From Filosporella fistucella (lineage: Eukaryota; Ascomycota; Leotiomycetes; Helotiales): 64,000 nucleotides of DNA. Shown in pieces: positions 56,485-64,000 of this stretch. Under the pieces are notes generated by a model, which ran no database searches, was not told the origin of the DNA, and was given only the letters and a program-made list of their open reading frames with translations. The translations under genes were made by a program, and so were the position numbers. The stretch's first letter is position 1. Each line of letters starts with the position of its first letter. Location: positions 682,001-746,000 of the forward strand of contig JAQJZZ010000017.1 in the NCBI GenBank assembly GCA_030077755.1, written 5' to 3'.

Positions 56485-57781
56485 TGGGTAGGAGGTCTGA
56501 GAAGGGGGGAGGGCGTGGAGGAGTGAGGTGAGAGGGAGGTGAAAAGGGAGGGAAGCAGGGGGTTGTATATAGGAAGGAGGGTGGGGTTTATGAAATGGAG
56601 GTGTACAAGATTCTGACTCAATGACTACAAATAGGAGAGACAACTCCTTTGGGGTTTATCTCCTTATGATATTATGAATTCCTAGGAGAGCCCACTCAGA
56701 ATGACCGTTTCGTTGCGTTCTGACGCTAACTGTCAAATAAACGACAATAGTTTTCACGAAATATCTACAGATTAGGATGACAGAAGTAGAAAAAGTAAGG
56801 AGATAGAAGATTTCGTTGCGTTCCGACATCAACTGTCAAATAAATGACAATAGTTCCTCACGAAACAAGTGCAGATTAAGATGAAAAAGAGCAAAATAAG
56901 GAGGGGAAAAAGGAGAGGTGTCAAAGTTCCATACGAAACATGTGCAGATTAGGATGAAAGGAGTAGGGAAGAAAATGAAGGTAAAAGAATTCGTTGCGTT
57001 TCGATATTAAATTTTCATCTGATGATAAAAGTTTTGAATAGAGAATACTTGTACTTGGGATGAGAATAGCTACAGAGGGGAAGATTTCGTTGCATCCCGG
57101 TGTCAGGTGATAATTTAATAACAATAGTCTTTAACGAACAGGATAAAATAGGATAAAACAGATAAGGAGGGAGAAGGGGTAAAGAAGGTTTTGTTGCGTT
57201 CCAATATTGAGTTTTCATCTGATAATAATAGCTTTGAATAAAGAGCACTTACATTTGGGATGAGAAGGGCTATTGAAGGGAATATTTCATTGCGTTCCGT
57301 CGTCAGGTGATTATCCAATGGCAATAGTAGCATATCATAGGTATCGACAATCTGGGATTCCATCAAAAGGCGTTAAAGGAGGCAGTGAGTTTACAGATTC
57401 TTGTCTTTGAGATATTGGCTTGATAGAGGCATTCCCTTATTATAAGCATAAAGTTAAATGCAGAAAATACTTGAAAAAGGAGGCGAATGACATTATAGAG
57501 GAGGAGGTGGTTGCACCTTAGTACAGCTGGCCACCCTGCATGATTATCAAAGTTACAAAATAAGGAGTGCACATATTGTGACGGGAACATGAATATGCAA
57601 GCAAGGGGTGTAAGACCAAGTGAAATATATTGATCGATCAGACTAGATATCTCAGGCCATTGCTTCTAAGATAATAATATTTATACCCGCTCTAATAACC
57701 AAGATTTAAACTCCTACACTATGTTCACCTAAACTCCTCTATCCCCACCTCTCTTTTCAAATTCCCCCAAATTAAGATCTT
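56485..57781. other. Intergenic region with tandem repeat array
   Basis: Contains the array listed separately. Outside it (57340-57781) the sequence is AT-rich with no supported gene; the + end is the 3' flank of the next - strand gene. Confidence 0.5.
56705..57335. repeat. Tandem array of diverged units of about 100 bases
   Basis: A CGTTGCGTTC-like head recurs at about 56711, 56814, 56992, 57088, 57193 and 57288, i.e. spacing 103, 178, 96, 105 and 95. The 178 gap contains a headless copy (ACGAAACATGTGCAGATTAG). Two sub-types alternate in the array: one with CTGTCAAATAA.CGACAATAG, the other with TTTTCATCTGATGATAA followed by TTTGAATA.AGA. No coding potential. Confidence 0.75.
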
Positions 57782-59071
57782 TTAACCCCCATGAACCTCC
57801 TTCACATACCGATTATACTTCTTCAACCCAGGCGAAACCGGCATCTTCCTCTCCCTCTTCACCATCCGTTCATCATTCTCCTTATCGCGATTAATCTCCA
57901 TGCTCCTCCTAATCGAGCCTCTCAACCTACTAAAAATACTGCCTTCCCTGTCATTCGTGCCCGTACTAGGCGCTATGCTCATCGTATCTATCGATTGGCG
58001 TCTAGGCGCGTCATAGCGCGCAGGCATATAGTAATCAGCTACTTTGTCATAGATACTGCCTACCGCATTGCTAAAGCGAGATGTAGCTCTAGAGGCTGAA
58101 GAGCGATGAGACATGGCGCGCGTAGGGCGGTGGTTGGCCATTATCTCGTTCATTACGATGGCGGTTTGGAGTGAGGGTTTGTTGGGGCTTATAATGCCTT
58201 GGGAGTTGTATGTCCGAGCGGCTGCGATGCGGGATTCGGCTAGGAAACGTTGGTAATCTGTTTCTTCTTCGTCGGCTGAGTCGTAAGATTTGACGGGAGA
58301 GTATTTGTGGGGAGATGATTTGGCGGAAGATATGTAGGATTTGACGGGAGTAGCGTAGGCTTTTACGGGAGAAGATTTGACCGAAATTGCGAACGATTTC
58401 GCCGGTGAGTTGTGCGCGGATATGGGAGGTGTAGAAGAGACATTTATCTTGGAGAAATCGGATGCGGCATGTTTGGGTATGTAGACGAAGGTTGGGCGTG
58501 CGTGTTCATGTTGCTCTTGTTTCCTCATTCTCCTGCGCTCGTCTATGCCTTCTTGCATTTTCTCAAAGTCGGAAGCAGCATGTTTGGGCGTGTAGGCTGC
58601 CTTCTTAGGAGTTGAGACAGCATAGTCTTGCGTCTCGAGCTCCTTGGGTTCACTGTCTGGAAATATTTCCCTCGTAGTGACATCTTCGCGTTTCTTGGAT
58701 CTGGAAAAGCTGCGTCGGACGAAGTTGAAGCCTTTGGCGGTAACTGGAGGGTCTCGAGGACCTTTCGGGCGAGGCTTCAGCTCTGTGTCTGGGTAGGTGG
58801 CTTTAAGTGGCACATATCTCGAGCTGGTGATATCTGTGACTGCGCGTTGATGCGATGGGACCCAATTCCTAGGAATGAAATGAGGATTGGAAGTTCCATC
58901 GTCGTCTTCGTGAGTTCTCAGAGCTTGTGGGACATCCTTTACCGAAAAGATTCCCTTTGATATCTTTCTGAGCGTAGGTTTCCAACTTGAGTTTTCTTGA
59001 AATTGATCTTGAAATTCCGGATATCCGTCTGGAATCATTTGCCCTCTGGCTTTGTCAATACTTCGGAACAT
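57782..59071 (-). CDS. Hypothetical basic, Ser-rich protein with internal repeats
   Basis: 429 residues, one exon, ATG start. The N-terminal 100 residues are the most ordinary in composition (GYPEFQDQF, HFIPRNWVPSHQRAVTDI). Two copies of PKHAASDF, each preceded by an aromatic residue and followed by xK, lie at about 160-170 and 196-206. A run of KSSPVK-type units (SPAKSF, SSPVKAY, TPVKSY, SSPHKY, SPVKSY) follows, and a region with NEIMANHRPTRAMSHRSS. S/T-P-x-K repeats are potential proline-directed kinase sites. No domain recognised; a disordered cytoskeletal or nuclear protein is possible but unproven. Confidence 0.72.
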   Translation of the reverse strand: MFRSIDKARGQMIPDGYPEFQDQFQENSSWKPTLRKISKGIFSVKDVPQALRTHEDDDGTSNPHFIPRNWVPSHQRAVTDITSSRYVPLKATYPDTELKPRPKGPRDPPVTAKGFNFVRRSFSRSKKREDVTTREIFPDSEPKELETQDYAVSTPKKAAYTPKHAASDFEKMQEGIDERRRMRKQEQHEHARPTFVYIPKHAASDFSKINVSSTPPISAHNSPAKSFAISVKSSPVKAYATPVKSYISSAKSSPHKYSPVKSYDSADEEETDYQRFLAESRIAAARTYNSQGIISPNKPSLQTAIVMNEIMANHRPTRAMSHRSSASRATSRFSNAVGSIYDKVADYYMPARYDAPRRQSIDTMSIAPSTGTNDREGSIFSRLRGSIRRSMEINRDKENDERMVKRERKMPVSPGLKKYNRYVKEVHGG

Positions 59072-60688
59072 GGCGGAATTGGTAGAATGTCAAGTAGCAT
59101 TAATGAAAGTAGAATGCCGGGAAATGGACGTAGAAGTAGCGTTACGAAAGTATGTCAAAAGGTTTAAACAAATAATGGCAGGGAAACCGCAAAATAAATC
59201 TACCCGTGGACGCCTCCGGGGAGACTATTCACGATAGCCTGGTATCCATCAGTTGATGAGGTGCATCAAGAACACGCTACCTTCTCAAAGCACGAATCAA
59301 AAGTTGTATCAGGCGAGCTAACAGATGAAACCAAGCGAAAAAAGCTCCGACTGCAAGGAGATCGACCTAAGAAACTTTCCGGCTGGACCTCTCCGAATCG
59401 GTAGTAACCGCCAGACATGAAGGCACCAACTTCACATTGAAATTGATGGAACAATTACCCTGCAAATCATGAAAGAGAATAACATATTAGTGTCTCGGAT
59501 ATGCCCACCGAAATATTTCGATGCGCGATCCGTCGATCTCTAGCCGCGTTGTTGGCTTGAAGTGATAACCTTAGCCGCGTTTTTGGCTTCAGGTGATTAT
59601 CTTAGTGTCATGCCGAGAACTGTCTCATTCATGATGTTGAGTTTGAAGAACCTCAAGAGGAAAGGGTCCTTTGCTCGTGCAGTAGTTGAAGAGGAATACG
59701 AAAGTCTGAAGAGCGCTATTGAAGTATTGCATGCGCAGATGCAGCAGCGGCAGGATATCTTTCGGATCAGATTCGAGATCTGTTTTGACATCGTATGTTT
59801 GTTAGGTACGAGTGAGATGTTGCTAGAAAATAGGTAACTCCATATGGCAAAATTAGGAACGTCATTGGCTATCGTGTACTCGGCTTAAGGGCAATTGAGC
59901 CGTAGTTGAAAATCCAAATCCGGAGATGTGAAGGTGGTTGGTTTCTAGTGTAAATAGTTTGATGATGTTCAGACGAACGGAAGTTAGAGAAATTGGTGGC
60001 TGGAAATTTATCACGTGACATGTCGAACTTCTCCACAGATGGTGGATCTGGCATATCCTATTTGATCTAGTAAGAAGTAAGAAGGTGTATATAGGAGGAG
60101 GTATGATCTGCGCAAAAGAAAGAGATCTCACAGTGGTGTGACTGTTGGAAAGCTTCACTTTCCATCCCATGTTTTGAAGGGAGAAGAAACAGTAGGTTGG
60201 CTATAGCCGATAGCCGAACGCAAAAACTCCATTACCATTCCCCAAGGAAACGTACCACGCTACCTCAGGTAGAATGTTCACAGACAGGAAAAACCTGCAG
60301 GAACCCAACTTCATCTGGCGATGGCAAGGTCAGCTTTTTGGGAAGACTCAATGTGTTGGGACATGCTACAAAATGTGCCATTCTGAATGATCTTCGGGCT
60401 GCAATTCTGGAACCAGGCAGCTGGTGCGGTGCAGAGTTAAGGTCTGCAGCACTAATGCACACTGTAAGATAGCGTATGAAGCCTACAGCTACAGAGCATT
60501 TTCGGCGATTCTACCCCGACAGACTGCTGCAGCATGCTGACTTCTAGGGACTACAGCCTAGATGTCATGGCAGGCTCAAAAGACCCAACAAATCTCTTCA
60601 ATGCGATGATCACCAGCTACTTCATGCTTTGCAGTACTGTAGCATCGGAGATCTCATCGTACCTATGTCTAGATCTATGCTCTAAACT
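59072..60688. other. Intergenic, no supported gene
   Basis: A 75-codon ORF from an ATG at 59610 to 59837 (+) has coiled-coil character (EEEYESLKSAIEVLHAQMQQ) but no other support. A 33-base direct duplication precedes it (59541-59604). The remainder shows nothing recognisable. Confidence 0.45.
59541..59604 (+). repeat. Direct duplication of about 33 bases
   Basis: TAGCCGCGTTGTTGGCTTGA and TAGCCGCGTTTTTGGCTTCA occur one after the other, both continuing into GTGAT-A-CTTAG-like sequence. Confidence 0.7.
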
Positions 60689-62227
60689 CTACCAACAAGC
60701 AGGCTCATCATGCTCTACTCTATCATTCGCATTCCCACCATATACCCCTCCATCCAGAATAATATCCTCATTATCTTCCAAAGAGTCTTGCACTCTCCTC
60801 CAAGTCTTCTTTCTCCTACCCTCGTCTTCGACCTCATTCTCGTCTTCTGTTGCTTTCCCCTTTGCGCTCCAGACAGGTCGAATCATACCTCCAAGCAATG
60901 GGTTCCGACTGAATGTTCCACCACCATGATTCCCACTCACATCCCTCAATGGGATTTCCTCTTCTACTTCCTCTTCGCTCTCTTGCCTACTGAAATCAGG
61001 CCGTTCAACAGCTCTCATAGTCTTCATGACTTTTCCTTTGACTACATCGATACTAACCACCTGTCTGCGTTTCTCATACTCCGGTCTCGCATTCCATTCC
61101 TGCTCTGCAAGGACCTTTTGCTGCCTCTTCAATTGTCTTGCGCGCTCTGCGGGTGATGCCCACATACCACCCGTATCAGTGATTTCCCAATCTGCAGCCT
61201 CATCTTTGACAGTAGTTCTCTTCGCATTCTGCGCCTGGAAACCAAGTAATTTATCCCTATGTTCCTTTGCCCTCTTTTCCGCCTCGCTCATCTCTCCGCC
61301 GATTTTGGGTGTCGTAAATGGAGCTGGTTTCTTTGATACTTCAGCCCTCCTATGCGCCGCATTATCAAGTATCATTTTCTCTCTGCCCCTCTCTTCCCTC
61401 AATTCCCTAATCATGCCTTGTACTTCAACCGCACTCAATAATGGCTCTCCACAGAATGTGCATGGTCCTAAGCCCTCCTTGACACATATCACCTTTCCGC
61501 AATTCAAACAATTTGGCGCTGCTGTAAGTAGAGGATGTCGTGCTCCTATACAATTACAAGCTCTCTTCTTCGGATCCCCCAGTAAAGAACTGTTTGTACT
61601 GATCTCCAAACTGCGAATCGCTGAATCCAACTCATTGAGAACCGCGGAGGCACCATGCATAGATGTGCCGCCCGTAATATTTATCTTCGTCTTTTGCGGT
61701 TGGTTCTTTGGCGCAGGAGAAGAAGTTCGTGAGGGGTTGCGGGAGGATGAGGTAGATTTGGATTTGAAGTCTGAGATTAGGGTGCCGGCGGCGGAAGGAG
61801 GGGCTTTTGCAATGGGTGTTTGTATAACTGCGGGTTTCGTGGAGAGGGAGGAAACATTTTGAGGTGGAGGTGTAGGTCTTTTAGAGATGTAATCGTCTTC
61901 GTCTTTCTTCTTGTAAGCTGTACCTGGAGCAGCGTAGGTGTTTTGTATCTGTCTTGGAGCAGGTGTGTGTAAAGCTGGTTTCTTCTTCTGCTTTCGTTCT
62001 CTCTTTGGTACAGCTGTCACCTCGTTCGCAGATTGCGCCAGTTGTTTGGGGTCCTGTCTTTTGGAATTGAAGGAGGATATGAATTCGATAGATTGCGGAG
62101 ATTCGCCAAGAAGGTTGTTGAAGTGCTCTGCTGCTTCTTGTTTGGACAGGGTCGCAGCATAATCAAGCATCTGCTGCAAATCCTCATCCGGTAAAGGAAG
62201 TATTTTCTTGAGCTGTGATAAAGACAT
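60689..62227 (-). CDS. RQT4: TRIP4/ASC-1-type zf-C2HC5 protein, Rqt4-like ribosome quality-control factor
   Basis: 512 residues from MSLSQLKKILPL. An in-frame ATG 54 codons upstream (62389) exists, but LPLPDEDLQQMLDYAATLSK is the conserved start of the family, a CUE-like helical region followed by EAAEHFNNLLGESP. The middle is disordered. At about 222-275 lies the zf-C2HC5 domain: RACNCIGARHPLL, NCLNCGKVICVKEG and GPCTFCGEPLL, then a helical REL.EERGREKM region. C-terminal motifs (WASPAERARQLKRQQKVLAEQEW, RRQVVSIDVVKGKV) also fit the TRIP4/Rqt4 family. The human and yeast proteins belong to the ASCC/RQT complex that splits collided ribosomes. No introns needed. The role is by homology only. 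Confidence 0.93.
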   Translation of the reverse strand: MSLSQLKKILPLPDEDLQQMLDYAATLSKQEAAEHFNNLLGESPQSIEFISSFNSKRQDPKQLAQSANEVTAVPKRERKQKKKPALHTPAPRQIQNTYAAPGTAYKKKDEDDYISKRPTPPPQNVSSLSTKPAVIQTPIAKAPPSAAGTLISDFKSKSTSSSRNPSRTSSPAPKNQPQKTKINITGGTSMHGASAVLNELDSAIRSLEISTNSSLLGDPKKRACNCIGARHPLLTAAPNCLNCGKVICVKEGLGPCTFCGEPLLSAVEVQGMIRELREERGREKMILDNAAHRRAEVSKKPAPFTTPKIGGEMSEAEKRAKEHRDKLLGFQAQNAKRTTVKDEAADWEITDTGGMWASPAERARQLKRQQKVLAEQEWNARPEYEKRRQVVSIDVVKGKVMKTMRAVERPDFSRQESEEEVEEEIPLRDVSGNHGGGTFSRNPLLGGMIRPVWSAKGKATEDENEVEDEGRRKKTWRRVQDSLEDNEDIILDGGVYGGNANDRVEHDEPACW

Positions 62228-62629
62228 GTTTGTATTTGTCAGGATATGTGTGGATTCGGAGTGATTGAAGTTGTGTTGCTTGCCTTTATTATTTTTGGTG
62301 GGTAGGTTGGATGCGTCATTGGCCGATGAACCCTGAGGGGTCGCATATCGTCGGGAGCATAGAGCTCCAAGCTGGGTACAGCTTCTCATTGTAAAGCCGA
62401 CCGCCCTTCAATTGACACATCAGAGAGAGGACCGAGTCCGCTCATTTTGCGTTGACTCATTGGTAGATTAATTCTATGAGATTTGTCTGTTACAGTATAT
62501 CTTGGTATTCTGACTCTTAATTTCCTCCCACTTTTGACAAGTATATATCTTCTACTTTCTATTTTGCTTCAGGAGATTAATTCATACATCTTCTTTTTAT
62601 ATCTATATTCTTTCTTCCAATCCTTCAAG
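62228..62629. other. Intergenic between divergent RQT4 and aminotransferase-like gene
   Basis: 402 bases containing both promoters; the + side is T/C-rich before the ATG at 62630. Nothing specific was recognised. Confidence 0.5.
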
Positions 62630-64000
62630 ATGGGAGAAGCATCCCTTGAGATTCGCTCCAAAGCGGAGAGCAGCCCATTTGGCAGCAAATTGCTACCACA
62701 TTTCTCATTTGACCCGAAATGGAAAAATCTCAATCATGGTAATACTCTCGATCTTTTTGTATAATTTTCTGAAACCCGACAGGATCATTTGGAACCTTCC
62801 CTCGAGTGGTCAGAGACAGGCAGCGTGAGCTTGAAGATCTTCGTGAAGCAGCTCCTGATCCATTCATTCGATATGACTTTTATCCATTACTCGACAAGTC
62901 CCGCGCGGCTGTGGCTAAAATTCTCAATTGCCCGATTTCAACGGTTGTTCTTGTACCAAATGCCACAACGGGGGTGAATACCGTGCTTCGCAACCTGGTG
63001 TGGAATTCTGATGGAAAGGATGAGATCTTGTATTTCAGGTATGTCATGCATCGTACTATCAGATGGTTGCTAAGAAAATAGGCACATCTATGGAGCTTGT
63101 CTCAAGACAGTCAGCTATGTTTGTGAAGCCAACCATGATCTCGTTGTACCGCGAGAAATCGTTGTTGAATACCCAATGGAAGATGCTGATCTCATATCAC
63201 TCTTCACCGAAGCAATTAAAACATCCAAAGCAGAAGGCAAAACCCCTCGTGTCGCAATGTTCGATACCGTATCTTCTCTTCCAGGTCTGCGCATGCCATT
63301 CGAAGAACTTACAGCTATTTGCAAGGAAGAAGGAGTACTTTCCCTCGTCGACGGAGCTCATGGAATTGGACATCTTCACTTGGATCTTACAGCCGTAGAT
63401 CCAGATTTCTTCGTCAGTAATCTACACAAATGGCTTTTCGTTCCTCGTGGCTGCGCAGTCTTCTATGTACCTGAGAGGAATCAACATATGATGCGCTCCT
63501 CACTTCCTACCTCTCATGGCTTCGTGCCAAAGAAAGTAGAGGAGGGTAAGGCCGCTCGAGGTGTGCTACCACCTACTTCGGACAGCGAGTTTATCAACAA
63601 TTTCGGTTTCACGGGCACAATTGATAATATTAATTATCTCACTGTTCCTGAAGCTGTGAAATTCAGAGAGGAAGTATGCGGTGGTGAAGATGCCATTATC
63701 ACATATACCCACAATCTCGCGAAAGAGGGTGGTAAGGCCGTTGCAAAGATTCTAGGAACGAGGATCTTGGATAATAAGGCTGAGACTTTGACAAGAAGCA
63801 CACTGGTCAATGTTCTCCTGCCTCTCACTCTAGGTGATGAGAAAGTTGAAGGAATATTCAACGTCAAAGCCGAGCCAGGCACTGGCAAAATCACGGAATG
63901 GATGCAGGAAACGCTGGTCGGAGATTACAAGACGTTCATGGCTATCTATTTCTTTCAGGGTCAATGGTGGGTTAGGCTGAGTGGGCAGGTGTATCTGGAG
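62630..64000 (+). CDS. PLP-dependent class V aminotransferase-fold enzyme (LolT/Egt2-like), 3' end outside window
   Basis: Exons 62630-62738, 62783-63038 and 63082->64000 encode 428 residues before the edge, with no stop. Features: [13 protein letters not shown] (split by intron 1, restored by splicing), [12 protein letters not shown], the cofactor Asp/His in [11 protein letters not shown], and the PLP-lysine context [13 protein letters not shown]. This is the isopenicillin-N-epimerase/cysteine-desulfurase-like group. In fungi it contains the ergothioneine sulfoxide lyase Egt2 and LolT-like enzymes, and several uncharacterised paralogues, so the reaction is not settled. Near the end it continues typically ([17 protein letters not shown]); only a short C-terminus should be missing. 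Confidence 0.92.

Noticed and set aside
56705..57335. Regularly spaced repeats considered as a CRISPR-like array
   Set aside because: Units are about 100 bases, diverged, without unique spacers, and the genome is fungal.
61026..61862. 278-codon ORF on + opposite the Rqt4-like gene
   Set aside because: Antisense to a conserved zinc-finger protein and Ser/Phe/Leu-rich as expected of a shadow frame.
1..64000. tRNA or rRNA genes
   Set aside because: I looked for B-box-like GGTTCGA-type sequences with matching cloverleaf arms and found none that held up; a covariance-model scan would be decisive.

Overview
The window is a nuclear chromosome segment of a filamentous ascomycete. The genes are compact and carry short introns (44-154 bases) with GTAAGT-like donors and GCTAAC/GCTGAC-like branch points. 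Recognisable products are typical Pezizomycotina proteins: a patatin-NB-ARC NLR, a DUF6594 membrane protein, a TauD dioxygenase, a GH64-type glucanase, a zinc-cluster protein, Esf2, Nmd3 and Dbp7. The overall flavour suggests Leotiomycetes, but that is an inference and no marker gene proves it.

Layout. 1-2973 (-): 5' part of a fungal NLR (patatin, NB-ARC, start of TPRs), running off the left edge. 3.5-4.3 kb: AT-rich intergenic DNA holding two apparently nested inverted-repeat elements (MITE-like). 4.7-6.2 kb (-): phosphomevalonate kinase. 8.0-11.5 kb (+): a large mitochondrial-type PPR protein. 12.55-12.97 kb (-): a small Ser/Pro-rich protein with a myristoylation-like N-terminus. 14.7-15.8 kb (-) and 16.1-18.8 kb (+): pantoate-beta-alanine ligase and Dbp7, divergent. 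19.1-21.2 kb (+): a decayed gene. 22.1-25.2 kb (+): a repeat-rich Zn2Cys6 protein. 27.5-29.1 kb (-) and 29.3-30.2 kb (+): aldehyde dehydrogenase and Esf2 sharing a 207-base promoter. 30.2-34.3 kb is gene-poor. 34.3-35.3 kb (+): DUF6594 protein. 36.1-37.3 kb (-): unknown protein. 37.7-39.3 kb (-): Nmd3. 40.0-41.5 kb (+): TauD-family dioxygenase. 41.6-42.7 kb (-): conserved-looking unknown. 43.5-46.0 kb (+): eIF2alpha-kinase-like kinase. 48.1-49.8 kb (-): zinc alcohol dehydrogenase. 50.3-51.1 kb (-): alpha/beta-hydrolase pseudogene. 51.9-53.3 kb (-): GH64/thaumatin-like glucanase. 55.4-56.5 kb (+): secreted DJ-1/PfpI protein. 56.7-57.3 kb: a tandem repeat array of about 100-base units. 57.8-59.1 kb (-): unknown basic protein. 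60.7-62.2 kb (-): TRIP4/Rqt4 zinc-finger protein. 62.6 kb to the right edge (+): class V aminotransferase-fold enzyme.

Functionally this is mostly housekeeping: sterol and isoprenoid precursor (Erg8), coenzyme A (PanC), ribosome biogenesis and export (Dbp7, Esf2, Nmd3), ribosome quality control (Rqt4) and translational stress control (HRI-like kinase). Accessory items lie between these: the NLR, the MITEs, two pseudogenes, minisatellites and oxidoreductases. I see no secondary-metabolite cluster, no rRNA and no convincing tRNA. Exon boundaries were worked out by hand from splice signals and reading-frame continuity; all complete multi-exon models given here sum to a multiple of three.
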